Shown: positions 1 to 10,136, numbered from the stretch's first letter. The stretch: 64,000 nt of DNA from Chionoecetes opilio (GCA_016584305.1 JACEEZ010025357.1:279501-343500); one strand, 5' to 3'. Made by a program: numbers and translations. The notes: a model not told the origin generated them from the letters alone.

Positions 1-124
1 AACACAACAAACACACAGCGTCTATATTACCTACGCTGAAACTACCTATCTGTAGAAAAACCAGCCTGAAAAGAGAAAATAGCACAAAAATAACAAAACT
101 GCACATTAATTAAACATAAAACAT
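1..124 (+). repeat. MITE-A fragment (TIR CAGGGAGGTCCCG family)
   Basis: This block matches the central part of the complete elements at 23434-24193 and, inverted, 54754-55520. Shared landmarks are the AACACAACAAACACACAGCG segment and the TGCACATTAATTAAACATAAAACAT segment. It has no coding capacity. Both ends are missing here; the left end lies outside the window. Confidence 0.75.
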
Positions 125-1140
125 AAATGATGTCATCAAGCTCATCATCAGTCACCAGCCAATGATAAACTGTTTTTTAAAATTCTCGACCAATCACAAG
201 TCAGCGAGACATATTTCCGGGCAAGAATGGCATGCCAGACTGCCTCTCTCCGCCTTCTGTCCCCGTCATCTCAAACTAATTCTCGTTTTATTTGCTTGAA
301 TGCTTGCGTTTTAAGGAGTTTTAATGTATTAGATAGTAAGATATATAAGTAAGGAGCCTGTGTTGCTAGTGTTTTTGTGGTAAAAGGTGTGTATGTGGGT
401 TGAAATAGTGAATATTTGTGATATGGGGGGGCCCGGCGGCAAGAATTTCTCCGTCACTCACTGCCCCGCCAGCAGTCACCTCCATCATAACATTTTTTAA
501 ATCATCCTTATTAAGGGGTGAAACACGGTGCTACATTGATATAGACAATGACACGTGTATATAACATCTCACCATAATCACTAAGTTGTATAATAACGAG
601 TAATAAGACGTTTAATCCTGCCCAAACCTACCGTGGCGGAGGAGGTGGCGGCTCCAGCGGCCAGCCGCCACTCAAAACTTTTGAGTAAAAACCTGCCGTC
701 ATCCGCCTCACCTGTGCCTTCCTGAAGACAGTCAGCTCCCACGCCTGTGATAGCACCATAGGATATCACCAGGGATCATAGAATTCCTCAAGGGGTTCTC
801 GCTCCCCTACTAAATATTACCAAAGACATCGATCTCCCTTGGTCTAATGGTGTTGATATCCACCTCACGGGCTTCATGGGCCGGCTCATGCTGCTGCTGC
901 TGCTGCTGCCAAACGTGGATGAGTCCCTTGCTTGTATTTCATCTCTTTACTTATATATATGAATGATATCCATCCAAATGCAATCATATGTCTACATTCA
1001 CCTAGAGAAATGATATTTCATAGCATACCAAACAATAATAAGCAAGCCTGGAGACTTCCTACCTCTGCTAATACCAGTCTCGAGCAGTCTTTGGCCAGTC
1101 TGCACGTTATTTTCAGATTGATTATCGTACAACCTTAGGT
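121..1140 (+). repeat. Left arm of a large inverted repeat
   Basis: The stretch is matched by the reverse complement of about 5910-7190. Examples are the ATGATGTCATCAAGCT start (seen inverted near 7160-7185), the region around 430-460 (inverted near 6840-6870) and the ATTTCATCTCTTTACTTATATATATGAA stretch near 940 (inverted near 6325-6355). The left arm reads cleanly and the right arm carries many small indels. No gene is recognisable; a CTG run sits near 890-907. It may be a fold-back element or an inverted-duplication artefact. Confidence 0.7.
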
Positions 1141-1208
1141 AAAATCATATAGTCAGTAAATGTTTATGATTTTAGTAAATAACTTGTAATTTACTTCAGT
1201 AAATAACT

Positions 1209-1345
1209 TGGTAATTTTACTCACCCCAGTTTGAATGTCGTAACATTGGATTTTCGATCTCGTATATTGAAAATAGACCTTAATTTACACATCTCGTATC
1301 ATCGGATTCTTGTATATCGAATGCTCGTATAACGGGACCTCCCTG
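1209..1345 (+). mobile_element. MITE-A, 3' end only
   Basis: The segment runs from ACTTGGTAATTTTACTCACCCCAG to the terminus CGGGACCTCCCTG followed by TA. It equals the 3' end of the complete element ending at 24193. It is non-coding. About 28 bases of TATA-rich sequence separate it from the next MITE-A copy, which starts with the reverse complement of the same terminus. Confidence 0.8.
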
Positions 1346-1373
1346 TATATATATACATATATATATACATATA

Positions 1374-1650
1374 CAGGGAAGTCCCGAAGATACGAGCAGT
1401 TAGGTTCCACCTGGTATACTCGTAAAGCAAAATCTCGTATAGCGAAATACATAACTAATGGTAAAATATAGGTTTGTTTCCAGGACCCCATCAAAGACAT
1501 GTTTTTCAAGCTAAAATGAATTATACCAAACACAACAAACACACAGCGTCTATATTACCCACACTGTACTACCTATTCTGTAGAAAAAGCATTCTGAAAG
1601 AGAAAATAGCTCACAAAATAACATAACTGCACATTAATTAAACATAAAAC
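1374..1650 (+). mobile_element. MITE-A, 5' part, cut by a LINE
   Basis: It begins TA|CAGGGAAGTCCCG and follows the 5' half of the complete 23434-24193 copy up to AAACATGCAT. At that point the sequence switches to a CR1-like LINE. The matching 3' half was not found after the LINE, so the junction is a truncation and not a clean insertion. Confidence 0.75.
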
Positions 1651-1661
1651 ATGCATTCCCT

Positions 1662-1925
1662 GTGGTGTGTGGTGTCCTTCCAAGACGCTTTGTTGACGAT
1701 TTGTGGTACTCCAGGGCTATTGCAATGAATTGCCGGCTGACACTTCATTGCAAAGACAATGGTTGGGCCTTTGTAGACACTTGGGACCTCTTTTTCGGGC
1801 ATAACCACCTCTACCGCAGAGATGGGGTGCACTTTTCGAAGAAAGGAGTTCAGATCTTGTCTGAATCCCTTGAAAGGGAGGTAGATGCACTGCAGGCTTT
1901 TTTAAGACAGAGAACCGGGGTTTAG
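1662..1925 (+). pseudogene. C-terminal piece of an SGNH-hydrolase-like domain in LINE family 1
   Basis: The 87-codon open frame carries WAFVDTWDLF and then RDGVHFSKKG. The D-x-x-H arrangement in DGVH is the last conserved block of SGNH/GDSL hydrolases, where Asp and His complete the catalytic triad. The Ser block and the oxyanion blocks are upstream of the LINE junction and absent. Esterase-like domains are known in CR1-type elements. It ends at a stop just before the basic linker leading to the endonuclease. The ATG at 1662 lies at the truncated 5' edge and is probably not a native start. Confidence 0.6.
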
Positions 1926-2059
1926 ACACTGGGGTCAGGGTAAAGGAAACTTGCGACACTAGGAGGAGTATCAGAAGGCAGGGAACTAAAGTGATTCGTA
2001 AGAAGAGAGAGAGGAGGGATTTAGTTAAAGATAAAGGGAAAATTGACAAAAAGAAGAGG

Positions 2060-2720
2060 AGTTGCTTGAAAGTTTACTATACAAACTGTAGGAGTATTTT
2101 AAAAAAGAGATTTCCTGAGAGGAATATATAGTGTAGAGGATTTTGATATAATAGCATTAACAGAAACATGGTTGGATATGTCAGGAAAGGTATTTGATCC
2201 GGAAGTCGAGATAGCTGGGTATAAGTTATTTCACAAGGACAGAGTAGGCAGACGAGGTGGAGGAGTTGCGCTTTATGCAAGAGAGGCATTGCAGTGTTTG
2301 TGTTTAAAAATGTTATAAAACAGATGACAGCATAAGAGTCTATATGGGTAGAGGGTTACGGAGGGAACTGAGAAAATGGTTTTGGGTGTAGTGTATAGGT
2401 CTCCAAACTTATGTAAAGAGGATTCAGCTCCTATATGGGAAGACATAAACAAGGCCTGCAGATATAATCGACTATGCGTGGTGGGAGATTTTAATCTTAA
2501 AGGGAAAATAGACTGGGATTTAATTATAGGTGACAGCGACGCAGATAAATTGTTGAATATAATCCAGGATAATTCCTAAGTCAAGCAATCAAGGAGCCTA
2601 CTAGAGGAGTATAATATTCTAGATCTATTGCTGACAAATAGAGATGATTTGTTACAAATGTGGAGGTCGGTGGAATTTAGATAATAGCGACCATTATGAG
2701 ATCAAAATTTAGCTTAAAAT
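2060..2720 (+). pseudogene. APE-type endonuclease domain of LINE family 1
   Basis: Pieces in several frames read YYTNCRSI, then ALTETWLDMSG (the catalytic Glu block), then RRGGGVALYAR, then VVYRSPNL and VVGDFNLKG (the Asp/Asn block), and finally an NSDHYEI-like block near 2685. This order is typical for the endonuclease of CR1/Jockey-type LINEs. At least three frameshifts separate the blocks, so no functional product is expected. Confidence 0.7.
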
Positions 2721-3415
2721 GGGAAGGGTTTGGGAAATTAAATGGCATAAGCATCGAATACTAATTTCCCGAAAGGCCCAATTATGCAGGATTAAGAAGA
2801 CACCTGGAGGTTATTAATAAGAGGTGTGGGATGGAGGGGAAGAAAGTTCCAAGATAACGACAGGGCGATGACACTGGAAAGGCCAATTATGAAGGATTAG
2901 GAAGGGACCTGGAGGGATTGGCGTGGTTAATATTGGGAAATGAGGTCATCACTGAGGAGGTAATTAGAGCGGTTAGACAGGGAAGTGAGTCAGGCTGAGG
3001 AGGTAATTAGAGAAGTTAGAAATGGAAGTGAGGATGGGGTTGAGGAGGATTATACCTCATTTGTAAGGAATATAATTGACGGACAGAAAAGAAATATTCC
3101 TTATAGGGGAAAAAAGGTCCAGAAAAGAGTGATCCAAAATGGATGAACACCAATTTAAAACACAACATTGGAGTAAAAAAGAAATTTTTATTTAAGGGTC
3201 AAGGCAGGATTTGGTAAACAAAAAAACAGTATAACGTGATGGCAAGGACAGTGAAGAAAATAACTCGAGTTGCTAAGAACAATTATGAGATTAAAGTAGC
3301 AGGACAGGGGAAAAGGACCCAAAAGGGTTCTACCCGGTATATAAAACCAAGACAAGGGAATTAGTTGGGCCGTTAAGGTCAGGACAGGGTGAGGTCTTAA
3401 AATACGGATGAGGGT

Positions 3416-5080
3416 ATGTGTAAGAGTCTAAATTATTATTTCTTAAGTGTTTTTACGGAGGAGGATACACAGACCCATAAACCCGATAGTGAACAGATGT
3501 TCAAAGGAAGCAATGAGGAGAAACTCAAAGATATTGTGATAACTAGGGAAATGGTGGAAGAGGGTATAGATAAAATGAACATTTTTTTTAAAACGCCAGG
3601 ACCAGATGAAGTGTATCCCAGGGTATTAAAGGAATGCAGGGGTTGTTAGTGAGTCGTTAGTGCACATTTTTAGGAAATCGGTTGAGATAGGCGATGTGCC
3701 ATTATTGTGGAGGAAAGGAAATGTTGTTCCCATATTTAGAAGGGAGACAGGGGACTAAAGTCAAATTATCGACCCGTAAAGTCTAACATCAGTGGTGGGT
3801 AAATTATTGGAATCTATTATTGCAAAAAGCATTAGAGAGCACTTAGATAAATTTGTTTGATCAATGATTCCACAACATGGCTTCACCAAGGGTAGGTCAT
3901 GTTTCACCAATTTATTGAGTTTTTATAGGAAGTTTATGAGACGGTAGATAATGATAAGGATTATGATATAATATATCTGGACTTTAGTAAGGCATTTGAC
4001 AAAATATCACACGAGGACTCTTAAATAAGGTTAGGGCTCATGGAATAGATGGGAAGGTTCTTCATTGGATCAGAGCTTGCTAAGTAATAGGCAACAAAGG
4101 GTTACAATTAATGGGTTTTAAATCTGAATGGGGACTGGTGACAAGTGGAGTTCCACAGGGGCTGTTTTGGGTCCATTACTATTTTGATTTACATCAACGA
4201 CTTGGATAGTGGGATTAGCAATGATATCAGCAAGTTTGCTGATGATACTAAATTAGGTAGGATTATTGGATCACAGTCTGATTAAACATATTGCAGGGAG
4301 ACTTAGATAAACTTAACGAGTGGGCAGTCATGGCAGATGGAATTTAATATTGATAAAGCAGCGTTATGAATGTTGGTAGAAAAAACCCCGGTAATAGATA
4401 CACCATAAACAATGTATTGCTGAAAGATCAGAAGGTGAAAAAGATCTTGGAGTGAGGGTGAGCCCAGACCTCCGACCTAGGAAACAATGTATTGAGGCCA
4501 GAAATAGAGCTAATAGAGTATTAGGATTCATTACCAGAAGTGTTAAAGTAGAAGTGCGGAAGTTATTCTAAAGCTTTTTCTGGCTCTAGTCAGGCCCACC
4601 TAGACTATGCGGTTCAGTTTTGGTCTCCATATTTCAGGAAAGGTATAGCCTTGTTAGAAACAGTGCAGAGAAAAGGGTGACCAAAATGATACAAGGGATG
4701 CGTAACTTTAGTTATGAGGGGAGATTGAAATTATTATAGTTACACTCATCGAGAGACGCAGAGTAAGGGGCGATTAATAGAAGTTTTTAAAGTGGATAAA
4801 GGGATTTAAAAAGGAGAGGTAGGAAAAAGTTCTTACCGGCTTTTAACCAGGGTAAAACCCGAAGTAACGGATTCAAGCAAAAAAGGAAAATTAAAAGGGA
4901 AAAGGGGGAAAACTGGTTCACAAAAAAGGGGGGGTTTGAATAAATTTGGAAGGGGTCTCATAACGGGAAAGTTAGTGCGTATTCATTAGGGATTTTAAAG
5001 AGGAGCTGGATGGGTTAAAAGGGGGGGGTTTAAAAGGTGGAGTAGGTAGGGTTAGGCGCAGGAAACCACTTTAGGCCTCG
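3416..5080 (+). pseudogene. Reverse transcriptase and C-terminal region of LINE family 1
   Basis: The readable open piece at 3416-3649 ends in KTPGPDEVYPRVLKE, the usual start of a LINE reverse transcriptase. Further fragments are YRPVSLTSVV-like text near 3770, YLDFSKAFDKI near 3980 (catalytic Asp), a SGVPQG-like stretch near 4150 and FADDTKL near 4240 (catalytic DD). Near 4440-4640 comes the KDLGVRVSPDL and LDYAVQFWSPY region typical of CR1-type C termini. Frame is lost repeatedly, and the last 300 bases are unreadable. Confidence 0.7.
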
Positions 5081-5274
5081 CCGTCCTTTTTAGTTTTCCC
5101 CTTATTTTTTTAAATGTTCTTTATACCATGCAAAACTGACGACTGAGGGAACTCCGCTTGACCCCCAAAAGAAGGGTAAATGTGGGGGTTTTCCAAAATG
5201 GGGGCCGTTTTTTCCGAAATCCGTTAAAATCGAGGTCCGTTGTTGGGGTTTGTCGAACTGTTTATTTTAAAATA

Positions 5275-5466
5275 TTTTATTATATATATAATTATATATA
5301 TATATATAAAAAATATATATATTAATTATATAAATTATATTTTATATATATAATAAAATATATAACATTTTATACAATCCCTAAAAATATAATATATTAC
5401 ATAAAACCTTTTATAACTGGGCACTGTATAACCCGGAATTTGATAAAACCTGGGCCCGGAAAAGCC

Positions 5467-5499
<33 letters not shown>
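5275..5499. repeat. AT-rich simple repeat and poly-T run
   Basis: Dinucleotide TA runs occupy about 5280-5390, and a run of about 30 T follows at 5469-5499. The T run is directly upstream of the minus-strand SINE copy and would be its A tail if read on that strand. Confidence 0.8.
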
Positions 5500-5501
<2 letters not shown>

Positions 5502-5670
5502 CTATATGCGTGTAGGAAGTGAGCTCCTTTGGGGTGGGATGGTAGGCCCGGGAGGTTTCACCTCGAGGGCTGTGTGGTTGCCCTCGCCTGTGGGGGTGCG
5601 GGCAGGATTCTTATAGTAAAGGGGGCCTTTTGATTTTTCTTTGCCGCCCCCCCTGGTCCTCCCATGCACT
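5500..5670 (-). mobile_element. SINE-A, 3' part
   Basis: On the minus strand it matches the 3' body of the fuller SINE-A copy at 8521-8936: the CCTACCATCCCA-type block, the GCCACCACGGGCGAGG-type block and the GGCATGAGCCTC-type block, with changes. The tRNA-related head is missing. The poly-T run at 5469 is consistent with a 3' A tail. Indels are frequent. Confidence 0.65.
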
Positions 5671-5909
5671 CGGCGGGGTTTCGAAGGTAAAGTTAATGGA
5701 AAAAGGGCATAATTTGTTGCAGAAATTAAGTGCTTAAGGGGGATGAAAAATTTAATTTTGGACAGGTCATTTCTGTTACAAACGTACAGGGAGGGAAACC
5801 ACAAAACATTTTAAAAGGAACCTTTTTTTTGGTCAAAGTCCTACAAAGGGAAAACCCCAGGGGCGGAAATTTCGTGGGTTTGGGGTCGTAAATTTGGGCA
5901 TACGGGGCC

Positions 5910-7190
5910 AACGACTGCTCAAAACCGGTATTAGCAAGGTCGAAGCTCCGGGCATGCTCATTATTGCTTGGTATCCCTATAAATATTTTTTTTTTTAAGT
6001 AATGTATAAAATATGATTGCTTTTTCCCGATGCAGGGTTTCAAATCCCCGAAAAAACCCCCAAAACCTTTTTTGCACCGTCGAGGGGGCCTAAAACCCAC
6101 AGGGCCCCGGGCCTCTAAAACTCAAAACCTTCGACTGCGAGGGGCATGGGAGGCCCCCGGGGGGCGGCTGAGCCTTTCACAGGCTCACTAAAAAAACCTT
6201 TGCCTGCGCCACCAACGGGCAGGACCAACCATCAGAACCCTCATTAAAACCCTCCAGACCAAACCATCCAGCCCGGGGGGGGTCACCACTGTTTTAAAAA
6301 AAAAAAGAATTTGGAGGGATATTATTCATATATATGAGTAAAGAGATGAAATACAACCAAGGGACTCATCCACGTCGGGTCAGCGCACCCTTTGGGCCCC
6401 CAGCAGCAAAGCCCTTGAGGTGGTTTACCCAACCCTAATTCCCCCAAAAGGGAGATAGATTTCCCCTTGGTAATTTTATAGGGGGCGAGAACCCTGTGAG
6501 GAATCCTATGACCCCTGGTAATATCCTTTTGGTGTTTAAATCACAGGTTGGGGCTAAATGTTTTCCCCTTCAGGAAGGCACGGGGGGAGGGGGGAAAACT
6601 GGGGGTTTTTTTACTCAAAACCTTTTGAGTGTGGCGGCTGGAGCCGCCAGCCCCCCTCCGCCACTGTGGGTTTGGGGCCCAAGGTTTAAAACGTCTTATT
6701 ACCTTATTATAAAACTTAGGGATTTTTGGTGGAGATTTTATACACGTGTCATTATCAAATCAATGTAAAACCGTGTGTCACCTTAAATAAGGGAAATTTT
6801 AAAAGGGGTTTATGATGGGTGATTTTTTTGGGGGGCGTGAGTGACGGAGGCCTTGCCGGGGGCCTCCCCTTTTCAAAAATATTCACTTTTTTAAAACCCA
6901 CACACCACACCTTCAAAACCCCCAAACACTGAAACCGGGCTCCTTACTTATCCATCTTACTATCTGATACATTAAAAACCCCTTAAAACACAAGCATTTC
7001 CGAATAAAACAGAATTAGTTTGGATGAGGGGGAAACAAAAGGGGCGGGGAGAGGCAGTCGGCAGGGCCATTCTTTGCCCGGAAATATTTTTTCGCTGATT
7101 TTGTGTTTTGGGTCGAGAATTTTTTAAAAAACCTTTTTTTGTCTTTGGGCTGGGGGCTGATGAAGCTTGATGACGTCATTACTCGTCTTG
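5910..7190 (-). repeat. Right arm of the large inverted repeat
   Basis: The reverse complement follows 121-1140 with many small insertions, deletions and homopolymer changes. A SINE-A piece (6025-6295) interrupts it. The stretch corresponding to 1020-1140 lies near 5910-6020, and that corresponding to 121-960 lies near 6320-7190. Nothing coding is supported. Confidence 0.65.
6025..6295 (+). mobile_element. SINE-A, 3' part, indel-rich
   Basis: The segment carries the SINE-A body on the plus strand: a TCGACTGCGAG block, a GGGGCGGC-TGAGCC block, TGCCTGCGCCACCA and a terminal GTCACCACT-like end. The tRNA-related head cannot be read. It sits between two pieces of the inverted-repeat right arm. 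Confidence 0.6.
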
Positions 7191-7499
7191 GGCCAGTCAG
7201 GGGCCCTTCCGACGCTTTTTTAAGCCCGCCGAGGGGGGGCTTTGTACTTCGTCAAAAAGGAAAAAAATTTAGGTAGTCGGAGAGCAGGGTCGTTGCGGGC
7301 CCGATACGACCTTTGTTGCTGGCTTCCCGCCCAGAGTTGTGATTATAAAGTGATAAAGGGTACCAGTGTTAGAAATGCCACAGAGCCCCCCTAACATCTT
7401 CTACATGTTACAACAAGGCTAAGGCTCCCCTCTCCTTGGATTACATCCCTGCTGCTACCCGTTCATTGGTAAGTGTAGTTTTTATGCCTTTTACAGTGC

Positions 7500-7551
<52 letters not shown>

Positions 7552-7693
7552 TATTATTTTTTTTTTTTATAACCCTATATCAGAGGAGGACATTGCATAA
7601 CTCGGCACAATTGAATAACTCAGAAAAGGGCCAGAGCCCCTATCGCTGCCGAGTTATAAGGCTTCTACTGAAATATATATATATATATATATA
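7191..7693. other. Unassigned sequence with long poly-T runs
   Basis: The stretch up to about 7495 shows no coding block or repeat that I recognise. T runs occupy about 7503-7548 and 7558-7568. A short (TA)n leads into the TIR element at 7694. Confidence 0.5.
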
Positions 7694-7803
7694 CACTACC
7701 CTCCCGAGTTTCCCCCGCCTGCTTTCTTCCGGAGGCATAGCGCGAAACTCGCGGATCGCGAAACTCGGGTATTATAAACCCCTGTAAAAATGCTTTTTTT
7801 ACT

Positions 7804-7810
<7 letters not shown>

Positions 7811-7851
<41 letters not shown>

Positions 7852-7862
7852 TGTTGTGTGTG
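7811..7862. repeat. Poly-T and TG simple repeats
   Basis: A T run is followed by TG dinucleotides. They adjoin the 3' end of the minus-strand SINE-A piece and correspond to its CA/A tail. Confidence 0.8.
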
Positions 7863-7940
7863 CCTACAGCCCCGTTAGGCAGTGACCCCCAAGGGGTGGG
7901 ATGGTAAGGCCCTGGAGTTTAACTTGAGGGCTGTGTACCT
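7863..7940 (-). mobile_element. SINE-A, 3' end
   Basis: The plus-strand text CCTACAGCCCCGTTAGGCAG is the reverse complement of the 3' terminus of the SINE-A copy ending at 8936. About 80 bases match, and the rest of the SINE is absent. It is arranged tail-out relative to the copy at 8521-8936. Confidence 0.7.
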
Positions 7941-8400
7941 ACCGTATTTTACAGCTTATAAGATTTCATTTTTTTCCCCCCAAAAAAATATCCTGAAAAT
8001 GCCCAAGCCCCCTGTCCCCCAGCAGTAAATGGGTACGGGTGTTAGCCTAGGGTTTGTGACCCGCTTCCGGGGTGGTGGCTTCGGCCAACACTACGAAGAG
8101 AAGAGGAGCTTGAGATTGAGCTTCAGTTTGGGAGTCACCCACGGATGCTTTGGTCTGGGGTGAGTGAGCCTGACACATATCTTGTCAGCTGATGGTTGTG
8201 TGACAGTGTTATACGAAAATAACACTGTCACAATGCCTTCCTCTCTTCTCTCCTGTCTCCTCCAGTACCTCCAAAAACCACAGTACCACACACGTCATGG
8301 TTAATCCCTTATAAAGGAGTATTTTTTGAGGTAAATAGTAAGGTAAGGTGCTACTTATTTCGAGGTGTTACCAAATCTTATGCGACACCGGCTGTTCCTG
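7941..8400 (+). mobile_element. MITE-E piece (ACCGTATTTTAC end) with embedded repeat
   Basis: The start ACCGTATTTTACAGCTTATAAG followed by a C-rich stretch and CCTGAAAA resembles the start of the element at 62681. A likely right end lies near 8370-8398, where the reverse complement reads CAGCCGGTGTCGCATAAGA. The segment 7992-8100 (CAGCAGTAAATGGGTACGGG, then CGGCCAACAC) also occurs at 46190-46270 and looks like part of a further SINE. Boundaries are tentative. Confidence 0.45.
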
Positions 8401-8520
8401 TAGAGAAAAAACACAAACAACATGGAAAAAACAAAGCAAAAAACCTACATACAGCTATACTAAGCCTATTATTATACTATACTAAGCAGGAAGGAAAAAC
8501 GTGTCCCATACGTCTCTTAT

Positions 8521-8936
8521 GGGAGGCGGTAGCAGAGTGGTAGCGTCAAGATATATGTCAAGCTCGAGCACGAGCTTGACACACGACCTATAAAGTGATA
8601 TAAGCAGAAAAGGTCACAAGAAGAATAAAAGTCTCCGAGTGGCGTTATCGGTGATCCGAGTTCGATCCTTATGGGGCCCGTAAAATCCACTTAAAATCTT
8701 TCTCTGCACTGTTGAGTGGCCTAAGAACACCCACATGCTGCCCATTAGCTCTACCTTCGATTGCGAGTGCCCTCGGAGGATACAGGGGGGCGGCATGAGC
8801 CTCTAATCACAGGCGTCAATATAGAAATAATGTCTGCTGCCACCACGGGCGAGGGCAAAACCCTCACAGCCCCCCCAATTTAATCTCCAGGCCTACCATC
8901 CCAATCCTGGAGGTCACTGCCTAACGGGGCTGTAGG
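8521..8936 (+). mobile_element. SINE-A, near full length, with insertion in the tRNA-like head
   Basis: The 5' head GGGAGGCGGTAGCAGAGTGG contains an A-box-like sequence (about 8529-8540). A B-box-like GAGTTCGATCC lies at about 8659-8669. Together they form an internal RNA polymerase III promoter of tRNA origin. In the copy at 47706-48022 the two boxes are about 35 bases apart; here about 88 extra bases separate them, including a hairpin (8557-8580). The body ends TAACGGGGCTGTAGG and is followed by a CA repeat. It encodes no protein and would depend on LINE machinery. Confidence 0.75.
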
Positions 8937-9035
8937 CCCCCACACCACACACACACACAAAACACACACACACACCCCACACACACACACCACACACACA
9001 CCCCACACAACACACACACACAACAAAAAAAAAAA
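8937..9035. repeat. CA-rich repeat and A run at the SINE-A tail
   Basis: Interrupted CA dinucleotides run from about 8940 to 9022, followed by a run of A. This is the 3' tail of the preceding SINE. Confidence 0.85.
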
Positions 9036-9149
9036 AGCGAAACTCGTAATATAATGCGCGAAAGTCGGGATGATAAGAAATTTTGGAGCTCAGCGCGAAA
9101 CTTGAGGATCGCGAAAATCGCAATAGCGTGAAACTCGGGAGGGTAGTGT

Positions 9150-9913
9150 ATATATTATATTATTATATTTTTTTATTTATCATTATTTATTCCTTGCAAA
9201 GGGGGGGGGCATGGCTGCATGCCCCCCCCCTCCCTATGCCACTGAGTATGTACCTTTGTACATACATACATTTTGTACCTATGTTGGGGGGAGAAAATCT
9301 CAGTTTTTAATTATGCCAATATAGAAGAATATGTCGATAACTTTAAAATGTTTACTGTGTCTTGCTTTAAGTAGATCTACGTGTAGCTGGGGTAAATAGG
9401 GGTGGTTTGGCTTGGTCTTGGATCAGTGCCCTTTTACTTGTCCCAGTGGTTTTCAATGGTACGAGAATGTGATTTTTGAATGTGTAGGAAAATTGAAGTG
9501 CTGCATGGACAGTATTTTATATGGCAATACTGTATAATGCACTGATTCTGTGAAGGCAAATGGCCATGTGTGACTAAATATTTCTTACTTAAACATGATA
9601 TCTAAATGTTGGAGTTGAATACTTACAACTGTGGTCTTACCTTCTTTACTAGGGAATCCTAGAAGTTTTTGGTGTAGTATTTATTTCCTTTTTATTATGC
9701 ATAACATAATCCCAAAAGCTCATCATTTTTTTTTTTTTTATCTTGGGAATTGTTGTCGTAAACTTGAGGGAAAAGTCAACTGGTAGTAGGTTTGTTTTCC
9801 TGTTTTCTGCTTTTTGGTCTTATTCTGCAAACCTTACAGCTGCAGAGTATCATGTTATATCCCTTGGGTGACTCCATAGTAATCTTAACTGCACAATTTG
9901 TTGTAAATTACAG
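9150..9913 (+). other. ACTR8 intron or upstream sequence
   Basis: There is a G run at 9200-9210, but otherwise no recognised repeat. The end holds a pyrimidine-containing tract and ATTACAG, which serves as the splice acceptor of the exon starting at 9914. I found no further ACTR8-like exon here. Confidence 0.5.
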
Positions 9914-10136
9914 AATGAGTGTGGGGCTCAAGAGAAAACCTTCACTGTACATAGTCCAGGGGAAGTATCCTCCACCTACACTATTCAGATGGGAGATGAG
10001 CTCATAGTTGCAGCTCTCAGTCTCTTTTAAACCTGATCCCCCTCAAGATAAATGGCCCAAAAAATACCATTATGCAGAAGCCTAATCCAGGAGACTCTGA
10101 TGATCCTTTTGATGAAAACTATCTCAGAGAAACAAG
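9914..10136 (+). CDS. ACTR8: ACTR8 (ARP8) homologue, internal exon
   Basis: Preceded by AATTACAG and followed by GTGTAAG, this exon reads TFTVHSPGEVSSTYTIQMGDE and then, after a one-base shift near 10022-10060, INGPKNTIMQKPNPGD and SDDPFDENYLRET. From memory of the family, ARP8 has a matching order: a strand pattern ending in a LGDE-like motif, a short ALF block, a GQK block and a GDxxDPxDE block. ARP8 is a nuclear actin-related subunit of the INO80 chromatin remodelling complex that helps bind nucleosomes. The frameshift is either a base-calling error or decay. Upstream exons were not found. Confidence 0.75.

Larger units (their letters stand above)
1651..5090 (+). mobile_element. CR1-like non-LTR retrotransposon (family 1), decayed
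   Basis: Reading across frames recovers, in order, the end of an SGNH-type esterase domain, an APE-type endonuclease, a reverse transcriptase and the CR1-type C-terminal region. Fragments include RDGVHFSKKG, ALTETWLDMSG, VVGDFN, YLDFSKAFDKI and FADDTKL. Many frameshifts and short indels break the frame, and the part after about 4800 is especially noisy. The element would copy its RNA into DNA at a nick made by its endonuclease. The 3' end is placed near 5090 by loss of similarity and is approximate. It differs clearly from the family 2 copies elsewhere in the window. Confidence 0.8.
7694..9148. mobile_element. TIR element D (CACTACCCTCCCGAGTTTC ends) with nested repeats
   Basis: The left end reads TA|CACTACCCTCCCGAGTTTC, and the right end is its reverse complement, GAAACTCGGGAGGGTAGTG|TA. 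Both sides are flanked by TA as expected for Tc1/mariner or pogo-type insertion. Subterminal motifs GCGAAACTCG and GCGGATCGCGAAA recur near both ends. The interior is mostly later insertions: a SINE-A 3' end, a MITE-E piece, a SINE-A copy and a CA repeat. No transposase is visible, so it is non-autonomous. Confidence 0.75.

Noticed and set aside
7360..7475. Possible upstream ACTR8 exon followed by GGTAAGTG
   Set aside because: The donor-like sequence is present, but no frame gives ARP8-like protein and there is no clear acceptor.
8521..8670. A tRNA gene, since A- and B-box-like sequences are present
   Set aside because: The boxes are followed by a SINE body and no acceptor stem closes, so it is a SINE head.
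8914..9123. Cys/Val-rich minus-strand frame
   Set aside because: Translation of the CA tail of the SINE.
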